A stretch of DNA of 64,000 nt from Sphingobium soli. Lineage in GTDB: Bacteria; Pseudomonadota; Alphaproteobacteria; Sphingomonadales; Sphingomonadaceae. The notes beneath the pieces are model-generated. The model was not told the origin of the DNA. It was given only the letters and a program-made list of their open reading frames with translations, and searched no databases. The DNA lies in assembly GCF_020782245.1 (NCBI RefSeq), contig NZ_JAJGNP010000014.1:54191-118190 (forward strand). Reading direction: 5' to 3'. The position numbers and the translations under genes were made by a program. Shown here in pieces: positions 53,136-62,353 of this stretch (the first letter of the stretch is position 1; the number at the start of each line of letters is the position of its first letter).

Positions 53136-54157
53136 CGGTTGCTCCGGCGTACGGCTCCGCCGTCATCGACCTGATAGGCGCCATCGACGATCAGCGGGCG
53201 GCTGGCGTCGAGCTTGCCCTGGACTACATCGCCCTTGTCGGACGAGAGCAGGACCTGAACGGGCACCGACTGGGCCTTGCCGCCGATGATCTGGAACACG
53301 CGGGATGGACCTCCGGCGGTGACGACCGCCTTGTGCGGCACGACCCAGCCCTGGACTGCGCCCGTCTCGATCGCGACCTGCATCGATTCGCCCGGCAGCA
53401 GCGTACCGGCGGGGAAGCTGAGATCGACGTCGATGAGGCGGCTGGTCGCGTTCAGTGCGCTGTCTACGCGGATCACCTTGCCGCGCAGGTCGGCGCCGCC
53501 CGAAAGGCGCTTGAGGCTGGCCGACTGGCCGACGGCGACCCCGGCTCGCGCCGCCGGATCGACGCCGACGGTGACGACGATCCCGCCTGCCTTGGCGACG
53601 GTGAGGATCGGGGCTCCGGCCTGCGTGCGGTCCCCTTGCGCGACGGCGACGGTCGTGACGACCCCGTCGAACGGGGCCACGATGGTGTGGCTGGCTCGGC
53701 CGGCGCCGTCCGCCTGCAAGGCGGCGAGCGCGGTCTGCGCATCGGTGACGGCCTTGGTGGCCTGGGTCAGCTGGTCACGCGTGGCGAGCTGCTGGGACAG
53801 GAGCTGCGCGGTGCTGGCCTCCTGCTTGCGTGCCGCGGCAAGGGCGGTCACGGCCTGCAGGTAGCCGCTGCGCGATGCGGGCGCGGTGACGAACGTCGCA
53901 AGCGTCTGGCCCGCATGCACTGCCATGCCCGGCGCGACGGCCAGTGCGGTCACTTGGCCGGGCTGGGCCTCGCTGAACGTCATGGTGCCGTTGAGGGCCG
54001 GGCCGACCGATCCGTAGGCCACGACCGTTGCCGGCAGGGAACCCTGCCTGGCCGGGATCGTAGTGACGAGCACGGTGGGCGAGGGGGGCGGGGTCGGTGC
54101 ATTCGAGCCGCAGCCCGCCAGCAGCGCCACGGCCGAGAAAGCGAAAAGCCTTTTCAT
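53132..54157 (-). CDS. RND efflux adaptor lipoprotein, second system
   Basis: The 341-residue protein begins MKRLFAFSAVALLAGCGSNA, with a lipobox (LLAGC, Cys at 16). VVAYGSVGPALNGTMTFSEA is the adaptor lipoyl-type domain start, followed by a helical hairpin (AVTALAAARKQEASTAQLLSQ) and the beta-barrel (VVTTVAVAQGDRTQAGAP). It overlaps the OMF gene and the permease gene by four bases each. Confidence 0.87.
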   Translation of the reverse strand: MKRLFAFSAVALLAGCGSNAPTPPPSPTVLVTTIPARQGSLPATVVAYGSVGPALNGTMTFSEAQPGQVTALAVAPGMAVHAGQTLATFVTAPASRSGYLQAVTALAAARKQEASTAQLLSQQLATRDQLTQATKAVTDAQTALAALQADGAGRASHTIVAPFDGVVTTVAVAQGDRTQAGAPILTVAKAGGIVVTVGVDPAARAGVAVGQSASLKRLSGGADLRGKVIRVDSALNATSRLIDVDLSFPAGTLLPGESMQVAIETGAVQGWVVPHKAVVTAGGPSRVFQIIGGKAQSVPVQVLLSSDKGDVVQGKLDASRPLIVDGAYQVDDGGAVRRSNR

Positions 54158-55494
54158 CGGGCGTCCACCGTGGTCGTCGATTCAAGATCGACGGTCGGCA
54201 GCCCGGCGCCAACAAGCGTCTGGATCGCGATCTGGCGATCGAGCAGGGCAAGCTCCAGCGTCATGATTTCCTGTTCCTTGGTGAAGCGGTTCAGGACGAG
54301 GTCGACATAGCCGCGCTCGTCCAGATTTGATGCGCCGAACGCGGCCTGGGCGCGAGCGGCGGCGGCGCGTGCGTTCGGCAGGTCGCGCCTGGCGACCTCC
54401 AGTTGCGCCGACAACTGCTCGTACTCGCGCAGCAGCGAACCGATCGTGCCGATGGCCGCGGAGAGGCGGGCATCGTAATCGGCATGCAACTGTGCGCGGG
54501 TCGCGCGGGCAGTCGCGACGGCGGCCTGGCCCTGATCGAAGATCGGCAGGCCGATCTGCAGGTTCGGGCCGCCATTGATGACCTTGGCATTGTCGCTGGC
54601 GACGCTGCCGCCGAGGATGAGGTCGGGGAACTGCGACTGGATCGCCTGACGCAGTTGCTCGTCAGATGCGGCATATCCCATGCGCAGGGCCAGCAGGTCC
54701 GGTCGCCGATCGGGCAGGGTGGCGATCTCGCCGCGCACTTGCGCGGGATCGAACGGCGGCAGATCAGGCTCGGCGGCGAGGGGGACAACCACTTCCGGGG
54801 ACAGGCCCAGCAGAGCATTGAGCTGGTGTCGCAGGTTCAACTGCTGCTGGTCGAGCGCGTCCAGCGCGGAGCGGGCGGATTGCAGAGCGACACGATCGGG
54901 AGCGACGGTCACCAGCGTGACGGTCTGGCTGGCGAGGGCCTTGTCCAGCTTGGCGCTGCGTTCGGCGAGGAGCTGATAGGCCGCGAGATAGTTCTGGCGG
55001 TTGCGGGCGCCGATGATCAGGTCGGTGGCGATCTGCCGGGCCTGGCCTGCGACCTGCCATTCCTGCCAGACGACGCTGGCGTCCACTTGCCGCTCGCTGG
55101 CACGGGCCGCGCGCTGGCGCGACTTGTACGTCAGGATGCTCTTGATGTCCTGCGCGAGGCCGAGGTTCCAGGCGGGAACCGTTCCGGCACCCGACAGCAA
55201 CGGCAGGAACGCAGCACTCAGCGAGGGGTTGGCAAGCAGCCCGGCCTGCTCCGTCTGTCCGGCGGCGATGCCGCGTTGCAGGCGCGCTGCCTTGAGGTCG
55301 GGGTTGTTGGCGAGCGCCAGCGTTATCACCTGCGCGACGGTCAGGGGAGCTTGCGGCGTCGATGCATCGAGGGCGCCGAGGCTCGGCGCAAGCGGGGCGG
55401 CGGTCGAGAGCGGCAGGGGGGTGTAGCGCGCGCAACCGGTGACGGCCACGGCAAGCAAGATCGCTACGGAGTGCCTAAAACGATGCCTGTCCAT
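54154..55494 (-). CDS. Outer-membrane efflux factor (OMF, second system)
   Basis: The 446-residue protein starts at the ATG at 55494 (MDRHRFRHSVAILLAVAVTG), with a lipobox (AVTGC). NNPDLKAARLQRGIAAGQTE and repeated helical stretches match TolC-type CzcC-like proteins. It is the first gene of the second efflux operon, which runs on the minus strand. A perfect palindrome lies between it and the PepSY gene upstream. Confidence 0.85.
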   Translation of the reverse strand: MDRHRFRHSVAILLAVAVTGCARYTPLPLSTAAPLAPSLGALDASTPQAPLTVAQVITLALANNPDLKAARLQRGIAAGQTEQAGLLANPSLSAAFLPLLSGAGTVPAWNLGLAQDIKSILTYKSRQRAARASERQVDASVVWQEWQVAGQARQIATDLIIGARNRQNYLAAYQLLAERSAKLDKALASQTVTLVTVAPDRVALQSARSALDALDQQQLNLRHQLNALLGLSPEVVVPLAAEPDLPPFDPAQVRGEIATLPDRRPDLLALRMGYAASDEQLRQAIQSQFPDLILGGSVASDNAKVINGGPNLQIGLPIFDQGQAAVATARATRAQLHADYDARLSAAIGTIGSLLREYEQLSAQLEVARRDLPNARAAAARAQAAFGASNLDERGYVDLVLNRFTKEQEIMTLELALLDRQIAIQTLVGAGLPTVDLESTTTVDAR

Positions 55495-55522
55495 ACCGGT
55501 AGGGTGTCTTTGCAAAGAGGGC

Positions 55523-55544
55523 GGGGCGGTTGCGCAACCGCCCC
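55523..55544. terminator. Perfect 22-bp palindrome, possible terminator
   Basis: GGGGCGGTTGC is followed at once by its reverse complement. On the minus strand it comes after the PepSY gene stop (55557) and before the OMF start. There is no T-tract after it, so it may act as an attenuator or a protein-binding site as well as a terminator. Confidence 0.5.
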
Positions 55545-55556
55545 GTCGCAGGTGTA

Positions 55557-55874
55557 TCAGTCCGGGTTCTTGCCTTCGGCGGCATTCTCGAGGATCGCGC
55601 CGGTTTTGGCATCGACGCCCACTTCGAATGGCTTGCCGTGGCTGGTGATGTCGAAGGAATAGCGCAGGCCGCTGCCGCCCTTTTCCTTCTCCAGTTCCTG
55701 GTCCGTGATCGTGCCGGGCCGTGCCTTCAGCGCGGCGATGCGCGCCGATGCGAGAGTGACCTTGGCCTGGGCGGCGTATTCCCCGCCTTTCAGCGCGGCG
55801 GGCTTGGCCGACGCAACCGAAGATCCGGCACCCACCAGGGCAAGTGCGACGATGATGCTGGAAGTTTTCATCAT
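55557..55874 (-). CDS. PepSY-domain periplasmic protein
   Basis: The 105-residue protein has a signal peptide (MMKTSSIIVALALVGAGSSV, cleaved near 22) and a PepSY domain (TLASARIAALKARPGTITDQELEKEKGGSG, in parts, and YSFDITSHGKPFEVGVDAKTG). PepSY proteins are often found beside two-component and efflux genes and can inhibit proteases or bind metals. It is divergent from the regulator gene at 56002, with 127 bases between, so both may be controlled there. Confidence 0.8.
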   Translation of the reverse strand: MMKTSSIIVALALVGAGSSVASAKPAALKGGEYAAQAKVTLASARIAALKARPGTITDQELEKEKGGSGLRYSFDITSHGKPFEVGVDAKTGAILENAAEGKNPD

Positions 55875-56001
55875 GGCATCCTTAAGAGCGGGACTGCTCT
55901 ATGACGCGAACATAAACAACTGAACCTTTGCCCAAGATGATTGAAACATTGTTTTTTGCCAACTTGCAGATGCATCCGATGCGAGCGAAAAAGGACACGG
56001 C

Positions 56002-56676
56002 ATGAAAATCCTGCTTCTCGAGGACGACGACGCGACCAAGGCGCACCTCGAGCGCGTGTTGAGCGCGGCCGGACATGTCGTGGATGTCTGCTCCACCGGA
56101 CAGGACGCGATCTTCCTGGGTTCGACCGGCGATCATGCCGTGCTGATCCTCGACCGCATGGTGCCGGGGCTCGACGGGCTAGGGGCGCTCAAGGCCTTGC
56201 GGGCGATGGGCGTACGAAGTCCGGCGCTTTTCCTGACCGCGATGAACGGGGTGGAGGACCGGGTCGAGGGCCTGGAAGCCGGGGCCGACGATTACCTTGC
56301 CAAGCCTTTCGCGGCCAGCGAACTGCTCGCCCGGGTGAATGCGCTCGCGCGGCGGCCGCCGATCGTCGAACTGCAGACCTTGCTGCGGATAGACGATCTT
56401 GAACTTGACCGGGTGAAGCGGACGGTGATGCGCGGTGGCCAGCGTATCGACCTGCAGCAGCAGGAACTGAAGTTGCTGGAATACCTGATGCTCCACGCGG
56501 GCGAAGTGGTCACGCGGGCCATGCTGCTGGAAAACGTCTGGTCGTTCCACTTCGACCCCAAGACCAACGTGATCGAGAGCCACATGAGCCGGTTGCGCGC
56601 GAAAGTGGATCGCGGCTTCGGCAAGGAACTGATCCAGACCTTGCGCGGCGCGGGGTATCGAATCGATGCCGCCTGA
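56002..56676 (+). CDS. OmpR-family response regulator, second system
   Basis: The 224-residue protein has a receiver with E7, D8, D9, phosphoacceptor D51 (VLILDRMVPG) and the YLAKPF Lys, and a winged-helix domain (PKTNVIESHMSRLRAK). It is clearly related to the regulator at 33796 (KTN-VxxHMSRLR). AAAGGA lies before the ATG. It probably controls the second efflux operon, which starts divergently 127 bases away. Confidence 0.9.
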   Translation: MKILLLEDDDATKAHLERVLSAAGHVVDVCSTGQDAIFLGSTGDHAVLILDRMVPGLDGLGALKALRAMGVRSPALFLTAMNGVEDRVEGLEAGADDYLAKPFAASELLARVNALARRPPIVELQTLLRIDDLELDRVKRTVMRGGQRIDLQQQELKLLEYLMLHAGEVVTRAMLLENVWSFHFDPKTNVIESHMSRLRAKVDRGFGKELIQTLRGAGYRIDAA

Positions 56677-58054
56677 GCACCGGCCTAAGCGCCGGGCTTC
56701 CGGGCCGATCCGCAGCGCGGCCTTCCGTTTCGCGCTGCTTCTCGCCGGGGTCTTCGCCATCGGTGCGGCCGCGCTGCTGATCGTCGTCGAAGAGCAGATC
56801 GGGCGCTATGCCACCGAAGCGACGAACGGCGGCCTGCAGGCGGAGATGAGCGTGCTTCAGGGCGAATACGCGCAACTCGGGCAATCCGGTCTGACCGACG
56901 CGATGGCCCGTCACGCAGGCGTTCGTCCCGAGGCACCCTATCGCTACCTGCTGCTCGATGTCGCAGGCCGCCGCCTGTTCGGCGATCTTCCGGCGACGGC
57001 GATGACGGAGGGCTGGAGCACGGTGAACGTGATAGAGCCCGAGCCGGGCCAGCAAGGCACGCGCCGGGAAAGCATGACTACGCTCGGCGCGCGTCTGCCG
57101 GACGGGTTGCGGCTGGTCGTGGCCAGCGACAACTACGACGTGCAGATGCTGCGCCACCGGCTCGGCCGCTTCACCCTGCTCAGCGGGATCGGCATCACGC
57201 TCTTCGCACTGCTGGGCGGATATCTCACCGGGAGGCTCTTCGTGCGTCGTCTCGACCGGGTAAACGGCGCGGTCGATCGCATCGTCGAGGGGGACCGAGC
57301 GGAGCGGCTGCCGATGATCGGCCTAGGCCCGGAGTTCGACGATCTGGCGCAGAACCTGAACCGGATGCTCGATCGCAATGCCGCAGCGATGGAGGCGCTG
57401 CGGCAGGTTTCAACCGACATCGCGCACGACTTGCGCACGCCGCTCAGTCGCCTTCACCAGCGGCTGGAACAGATGCAGGAAAGTGCCGAGGTCGAACCGG
57501 CGATGATCGACGACGCCCTTGAGCAGACCTCGGGCATCCTCGAGACCTTCCAAGCGCTGCTGAGGATCGGCGCCCTGGAAGGCGGAGTCGGACGCAGGCG
57601 CTTCACGCGGGTCGATCTCAGCGAACTGATGGACCGCGTCCAGCAGGCTTACGCCCCCGTGGCCGAGGATGCGGCGCATAACTACCTTGCTGACCATGAA
57701 CCCGGCATCGTCGTAAACGGCGACGGCGAACTGCTGGCGCAGCTCTTCACCAACCTTGTGGAGAACGCCATCGTCCACACGCCTGCGGGAACGACGATCA
57801 CGTCGCGGATTTTCGTGGACGATGGCGGCATAGTGGCCGAGGTGTCCGATACCGGGCAGGGCATCCCGGCATCGGAGCGCGCCAATGTCTTCCGGCGGTT
57901 CTATCGCCTCGATGCCAGCCGCCATACCGAGGGCTCGGGCCTTGGCCTGGCGCTGGTCGCAGCGATCGCGGCCCTGCACGACGCGGCCTGGACCATACCG
58001 GAGCATCCTTCCGGCCTTACAGTACAGATTATCTTTCCACCTTGCCCTTCCTGA
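56666..58054 (+). CDS. Sensor histidine kinase, second system
   Basis: The 462-residue kinase has a hydrophobic N-terminus (FALLLAGVFAIGAAALLIVV, about 27-46), a second membrane segment (LLSGIGITLFALLGGYLTG), HAMP and DHp with DIAHDLRTPLSRL. N box NLVENAIVHTP, G1 DTGQGIP and G2 GSGLGLALV follow. Its ATG overlaps the regulator stop by 11 bases. It is paralogous in layout to the kinase at 34484. Confidence 0.88.
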   Translation: MPPEHRPKRRASGPIRSAAFRFALLLAGVFAIGAAALLIVVEEQIGRYATEATNGGLQAEMSVLQGEYAQLGQSGLTDAMARHAGVRPEAPYRYLLLDVAGRRLFGDLPATAMTEGWSTVNVIEPEPGQQGTRRESMTTLGARLPDGLRLVVASDNYDVQMLRHRLGRFTLLSGIGITLFALLGGYLTGRLFVRRLDRVNGAVDRIVEGDRAERLPMIGLGPEFDDLAQNLNRMLDRNAAAMEALRQVSTDIAHDLRTPLSRLHQRLEQMQESAEVEPAMIDDALEQTSGILETFQALLRIGALEGGVGRRRFTRVDLSELMDRVQQAYAPVAEDAAHNYLADHEPGIVVNGDGELLAQLFTNLVENAIVHTPAGTTITSRIFVDDGGIVAEVSDTGQGIPASERANVFRRFYRLDASRHTEGSGLGLALVAAIAALHDAAWTIPEHPSGLTVQIIFPPCPS

Positions 58055-58531
58055 CGGCAGATAGTGTCGACTATCTCGGGAAGAGATTAGGGCTTGGCGA
58101 AAATTTACTCACAGGTCGCAAACCATGACCCACGCCCCTGCACCAGTGCGAATTGTCGTGTCACGTTGAGACTTGATCACTGCAAAGATCACGCCGGTCT
58201 CGGTCTTGCAGCTGCCCCGAGATGGTACTCGGCAGAGTGCACCTTCGTGTTGAATGGTCTCCTGCGTCGCAGTGGCCTCATATTCGGCACTCTCGATGGT
58301 TATTTCGGTGAGAACTCAGCGGTATTCGAACCTCCGGTTTCAGGTACTGGAAAATCGCTGTCGAATGGCCACAATGGGCGCGTCACCGACCGGCACCTGT
58401 CAAAATTCCGAGGGACCGGTTTCAGCGCAAGCCGTCATTCCAGCGCCCGCACCGGAATGCCTTGAGTTGGCCGCACTCGCCTTCCTGATTTAAATCCGTC
58501 TCCCAAAAAGTATGTATCACACGAAATAAAC
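58055..58531. other. 477-base gap between cargo and tniQ, no supported gene
   Basis: Apart from the small hairpin I see no gene here. Short open frames exist on both strands but none has a recognisable product. In Tn5053 the resolvase and res would lie here, next to tniQ; here they do not. The base composition is lower in GC than the cargo. Confidence 0.5.
58059..58076. terminator. Hairpin after the second kinase gene
   Basis: AGATAGT and ACTATCT form a 7-bp stem around GTCG, four bases after the kinase stop. No T-tract follows, so it is a weak candidate. Confidence 0.4.
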
Positions 58532-59650
58532 TTAGGCGGAGTCTTGAAAAAGAGTTTCATAGGTGTGCGAGGCGTCTCGTAAATAAGACATCCGTTCAAA
58601 TTGTTCATTCCGATGGAGGGCTGCTTCCAACTTTCTTTTTAGTGTTGACGAGCAAGTGAGGCGATCTTGAATAAAGTGCTTGAGCGCCATGCTACCGATC
58701 GTCCGCGACCATATGTCGACAACCAACTTGCCCTGACAGAGTCCCGTTGCGCCATAATCTGCATCGAGCATTGCGGCGCATATTGCAATCAGACAACGGC
58801 GCAGGGACGGGCTAGCAAGTGCGAGTGGCATTTCACAGGACGGTTCGTCTGGGCAACCGTCTTCGAGTGTGAGCGCGGGCGTGGCAAAGCGATCGAAAAG
58901 TTCATCACGTAGCCCTGCGCGCCTGCGAGCCCTCGCTAGGAGAAGGCAGATTGTGGAGGTTTCGTCGAGCAGCTGAGAGGCTGAGGTGTCGTTGAAGCGG
59001 AATTGGTCCGGCACTTTTCCTGTGAGGGCATCGCGCAGCGCGGCTTCGAAACCTGCGATCATTTTCCAAAGCGAATGCGCCGCTGGCTCCAGTTCAAGCG
59101 CCCCAGGATTTGCCCGTTCGAGACCCCGACGGCAGCGGGCGCAGCACATCCTCGGCGGCCCTTGCGGTGACCGCTTCATCGCCCAATCGACACTCCCGCA
59201 AGTGACGCATCGGTCGACGAGCGGCCAGTTGTGTCGGGAACAAAAGCCTCCCGCAGCCATAGCCCAGTCGGCGCGGACATAGGCGGCGCGGCCCCCAGCA
59301 TAGTCCTCGGCGAGGCAACGGCTGCACCAGGTAATCCGCAGGGAAAGAGCGGGCTCGCAGTCCCGACCAAGATAATCGGATGGAACGTAGCGCCAGGCCA
59401 CAAAGTCTGGGTTGATCCTGGGATACCGATAGCAGAGGCCGAGTTTGGCAATCTGGGTCGGCGCAATGCCGGTGTTTGAGGCAAGTTCAGTGATCATCGA
59501 TTTGGTCGGGTGGACGTCCGGATGACGCCAGTGGCCGGCGCTATTTCGAGAGGCGCGAAGAGAAGGCTCGTTCATAGCATTCCGATTGGGTCGCATGCGC
59601 GTCAGCCACGAACTGAGAAGCTCATCCGGGAATGGCTCCACGAAAGTCAT
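58532..59650 (-). CDS. tniQ: TniQ-family transposition protein
   Basis: The 372-residue protein starts MTFVEPFPDELLSSWLTRM, the TniQ opening. Cys motifs CSRCLAEDY, FCSRHNWPL, RCVTCGS and CCARCRRG are the TniQ zinc fingers. TniQ proteins link target choice to the transposase in Tn5053 and in Tn7-like elements. Its ATG overlaps the tniB stop by four bases. It is longer than some TniQ because of a C-terminal extension of about 100 residues. Confidence 0.85.
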   Translation of the reverse strand: MTFVEPFPDELLSSWLTRMRPNRNAMNEPSLRASRNSAGHWRHPDVHPTKSMITELASNTGIAPTQIAKLGLCYRYPRINPDFVAWRYVPSDYLGRDCEPALSLRITWCSRCLAEDYAGGRAAYVRADWAMAAGGFCSRHNWPLVDRCVTCGSVDWAMKRSPQGPPRMCCARCRRGLERANPGALELEPAAHSLWKMIAGFEAALRDALTGKVPDQFRFNDTSASQLLDETSTICLLLARARRRAGLRDELFDRFATPALTLEDGCPDEPSCEMPLALASPSLRRCLIAICAAMLDADYGATGLCQGKLVVDIWSRTIGSMALKHFIQDRLTCSSTLKRKLEAALHRNEQFERMSYLRDASHTYETLFQDSA

Positions 59651-60570
59651 AGGATCGCTCGGCCGATTGTCTTTCGCTTGCCCGCCGAGGCATACATGGA
59701 GACGAGAGGCAGTGTTACGTCCTTGGCGTCGAAGCTTGCTGCGTCGAGCATTTCCTGGCCATCGCGGATCGCCGCGACGGCAGCCGCCTCAATGAGCCTG
59801 AATATTCGGCCGGTCACACCTTGGGTGAGGGCTAGTAAACGTTGCCGCGCTTCGACGGTGTCGAGCCGCGAAGGTCGTCTGAGGGGCAGCAGACCAGAAA
59901 AGCTCGCAAGGAGCTGGCGCAGGGCGTGATCGTTACACCATGGCATCAACTCGAACGCTCCGAACCGATCAGCAAGGTTCGGATCGGTCAGGACGGCCAT
60001 GCGCGCCTCCTCGGTGCCTGCGCAGACAATCGGAATTTTGAGGTCATTCGTCAGAAAGCGAATTGTATTGAGGAACACCCGCTGCTGGCGCGGCGTGCCT
60101 GCGAGCATCTTGTCGATTTCGTCCAGGACAAGCACCTTGGTTTCGACTTCGGCAAGCAAGTGTCTCGCTTCCGCCCGCATCGATCGCACGGACAGGGAGC
60201 TAAGCTCGACGCAATTGAGCGCGGTCAGCAGTTCGGTGTAAAATTGATCCTCCGTCGGCTCCGGCGGCATCTGCACCAGCAGCACTGGCATCCTGCTAAG
60301 CCCCGTCCTTATATCGAACTGGGGCGCATGCAGTTTGGAGAAGCGGCTGACGATCTCGGTCTTGCCCATCCCGGTGGAACCAAACAATAACAGGCAGGGC
60401 ATTCGCCCTCGAGGTGGATAGATCACCAGGTCCTCGAGGTGACAGAGCGCGGCTTCAGCCTGTGGCAACGAAATCCAACGGTCGCGCCGAAGCCAGTCCA
60501 CCCGGGCCTCATCAGTCAGTTCGGCATACTCGCGGTAAGCCGGGAAGAGATGACCGTAGAGCGTGCTCAT
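59647..60570 (-). CDS. tniB: TniB transposition ATPase
   Basis: The 307-residue AAA+ protein has GSTGMGKT (64-71, Walker A), VLVLDEID (147-154, Walker B) and sensor-type segments further on (VCAGTEEARMAV). TniB regulates the TniA transposase and target DNA, in the manner of MuB and TnsC. It overlaps tniA and tniQ by four bases each, as in a coupled operon. Confidence 0.92.
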   Translation of the reverse strand: MSTLYGHLFPAYREYAELTDEARVDWLRRDRWISLPQAEAALCHLEDLVIYPPRGRMPCLLLFGSTGMGKTEIVSRFSKLHAPQFDIRTGLSRMPVLLVQMPPEPTEDQFYTELLTALNCVELSSLSVRSMRAEARHLLAEVETKVLVLDEIDKMLAGTPRQQRVFLNTIRFLTNDLKIPIVCAGTEEARMAVLTDPNLADRFGAFELMPWCNDHALRQLLASFSGLLPLRRPSRLDTVEARQRLLALTQGVTGRIFRLIEAAAVAAIRDGQEMLDAASFDAKDVTLPLVSMYASAGKRKTIGRAIL

Positions 60571-62225
60571 GACCGTTCCTCGATGGCGAGCGGGACGACT
60601 GGCCCGTCGAGATTTGGTGCTGCGAGTTGTTCGTTAGCTTCTCGAGCCTCGAGGTGAACCGTAGGCGGCTCGCCGCGGATGAGCGCATCGACGAGGCGTT
60701 GGGTCGTTCGTCGAGCCCCTCGGGTTTTCGTCACGGCGGCGAGTACGATACTACGCTGTGTGCTCACCATCTCGAACAGCATCTGCTCGTCGACCGCGCC
60801 GCGCCCGCGCTCTCGAAGCGCTCTCAGGGCATAGTCGTGTTCGAACTTCGTGATCGCTGGGCGGCGCTTATCGCGGAGGGGGACAATCACATGCTCGCCG
60901 CCGGGCAGTTCGAGATAAACCGTCGAAAGGTTGAGCGGATTGTATTTGATGGGGAATTTATGGACGCTGTTCGCCACCAATGTGGTCAAAGCGCCATGCC
61001 AGTAGACCAGATGGAAGAGCTTGATGCCGTCGCGCCGAACCCGGCGCATTTCGAATGGAAGGAAGTCGAACAAAAAGCGTTGTTGGTCAGCCGGTAGCCT
61101 AAGTGGCTCAGTGCGCTTTGTCTGGTCGTCGCGCCACGCGGTCATCGGCGGAACGCCGAGAGCTCGGTGGATAGTACCATGATAGATGCCCACTTGGAGC
61201 GCAAACCACCGCTCGAATTCCTTGAGGGTCATACAGGCCTCGCCCTCGGCGTCGTAGTCCCCCTTATTTTGAATGTTCGAGAAGGTGGTCCCCGGAAGTA
61301 GATGCACTTCGCCGATGGTAGTGCCTATCAGGCGCTCAATGTGCCCGCCAAAGTGCGGCGTACGCGGAGGACGATAATGAAGGTCTATTCCGAATTGCTG
61401 GCAGCCGCGCGTGAGCGCGCGTGAATGAAATTCCGAGGCGTTATCAAGATGGAGGATGTCGGGCAGGCCGAAAACGGGCCATGCGAACGCAAGGTCCCGG
61501 TCGGCCAGCCAAGCATCTTTGGGTAGAACCGCATGGCGGATCGCCATGCCGACCGATGTCGCCGATGGTTTCTCCAAAGAGATGTAGAAGCCGGGAATTA
61601 CCCGCGTGGCAACATCGATCTGCAGAGTCAGCGTTGGCCGACCCAGAGGCTTCCGGAAATACTCATCGACGATGATGATATCGACGAGAGTGTGATCCAT
61701 CTGCACGACCTGAAGCGGATATTCCGCCTCATAGGAGGCCCTGACTGGACGAAAGCGATCTGCTGCAGCCTTTGCGCCATCTCGGGCTTCAATAAGGTGT
61801 TCGCGCTCCAAGGCATCGACCCTAAGGTGAACCGTTTGCCGGGCCGGAGGTCGAAGGTTCTGCTCCAGGCACGAATAGCGTATCTGCCGAACCAACTGAG
61901 CGAGAGTGGGCCTTGGACGGCGGAGATAGAATTTCTCTATCTCGGCATCGATCAGGCGGTCGATCTCGGAATGTAGGCGGGACCGGCCTTTGGGAAATCC
62001 GTCGTGCTGGTCGACCAGTGAGCTGGTTACTGGATTTTCCCGGTATCTCGCCAGAAGCTCGTAGATGCGGGACCGGCTGAGGCCCAGCGTCGAGCCAGCT
62101 TCTGCAATCGCTTTGTGGCCAAGCCGAGGTTCCGCGGCAAGAGCGCGAATTACCGGCTCGCGCTCGCAAGCTGTACGCCATTGTGAAGGATCAACCGTCG
62201 TGAGGGCAGTGCCAGCTTCGGCCAT
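60567..62225 (-). CDS. tniA: TniA transposase (DDE, Mu/Tn7-B type)
   Basis: The 552-residue protein has an N-terminal HTH (GHKAIAEAGSTLGLSRSRIY near 36-55), an RNase-H-like core with D177 (VVQMDHTLVD), D261 (ILHLDNASEF) and E297 (GHIERLIGT), and a C-terminal domain with basic patches. These are the catalytic residues of the DDE integrase fold. It is the transposase that cuts and joins the ends and lies nearest the right end of the element. Tn5053 TniA is about 560 residues, so the length fits. Confidence 0.92.
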   Translation of the reverse strand: MAEAGTALTTVDPSQWRTACEREPVIRALAAEPRLGHKAIAEAGSTLGLSRSRIYELLARYRENPVTSSLVDQHDGFPKGRSRLHSEIDRLIDAEIEKFYLRRPRPTLAQLVRQIRYSCLEQNLRPPARQTVHLRVDALEREHLIEARDGAKAAADRFRPVRASYEAEYPLQVVQMDHTLVDIIIVDEYFRKPLGRPTLTLQIDVATRVIPGFYISLEKPSATSVGMAIRHAVLPKDAWLADRDLAFAWPVFGLPDILHLDNASEFHSRALTRGCQQFGIDLHYRPPRTPHFGGHIERLIGTTIGEVHLLPGTTFSNIQNKGDYDAEGEACMTLKEFERWFALQVGIYHGTIHRALGVPPMTAWRDDQTKRTEPLRLPADQQRFLFDFLPFEMRRVRRDGIKLFHLVYWHGALTTLVANSVHKFPIKYNPLNLSTVYLELPGGEHVIVPLRDKRRPAITKFEHDYALRALRERGRGAVDEQMLFEMVSTQRSIVLAAVTKTRGARRTTQRLVDALIRGEPPTVHLEAREANEQLAAPNLDGPVVPLAIEERS

Positions 62226-62353
62226 GACCTATCCCCGATTTTTGCCAGGGACTCGTGTTGCCGGGTCCGGTCGTTTTGTAGCAGAACCGCGCCTTCAGGT
62301 CGAACGTCCGGAGGTATTCTTACACGTGACCCAAGCTTTTCTGCCATTTTCTC
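62226..62353. other. Right-end gap before the terminal repeat
   Basis: This stretch between tniA and the end holds internal repeats of the transposon (62264-62280 and 62305-62323) and probably the tniA promoter. No gene is seen. Confidence 0.55.
62264..62323 (-). repeat. Right-end internal transposase-binding-type repeats
   Basis: On the minus strand GTAAGAATACCTCCGGACG (62323 to 62305) and TACAAAACGACCGGACC (62280 to 62264) match the left-end units in the CCGGAC core. The second is more diverged. Confidence 0.65.

Noticed and set aside
50811..53174. Plus-strand frame of 787 codons rich in Asp, His, Arg and Gly
   Set aside because: It is antisense to the second RND permease, whose motifs are clear.
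58094..58465. 123-codon plus-strand frame after the second kinase gene
   Set aside because: No recognisable domain, no good ribosome site and a low-complexity composition; I leave the gap as non-coding.
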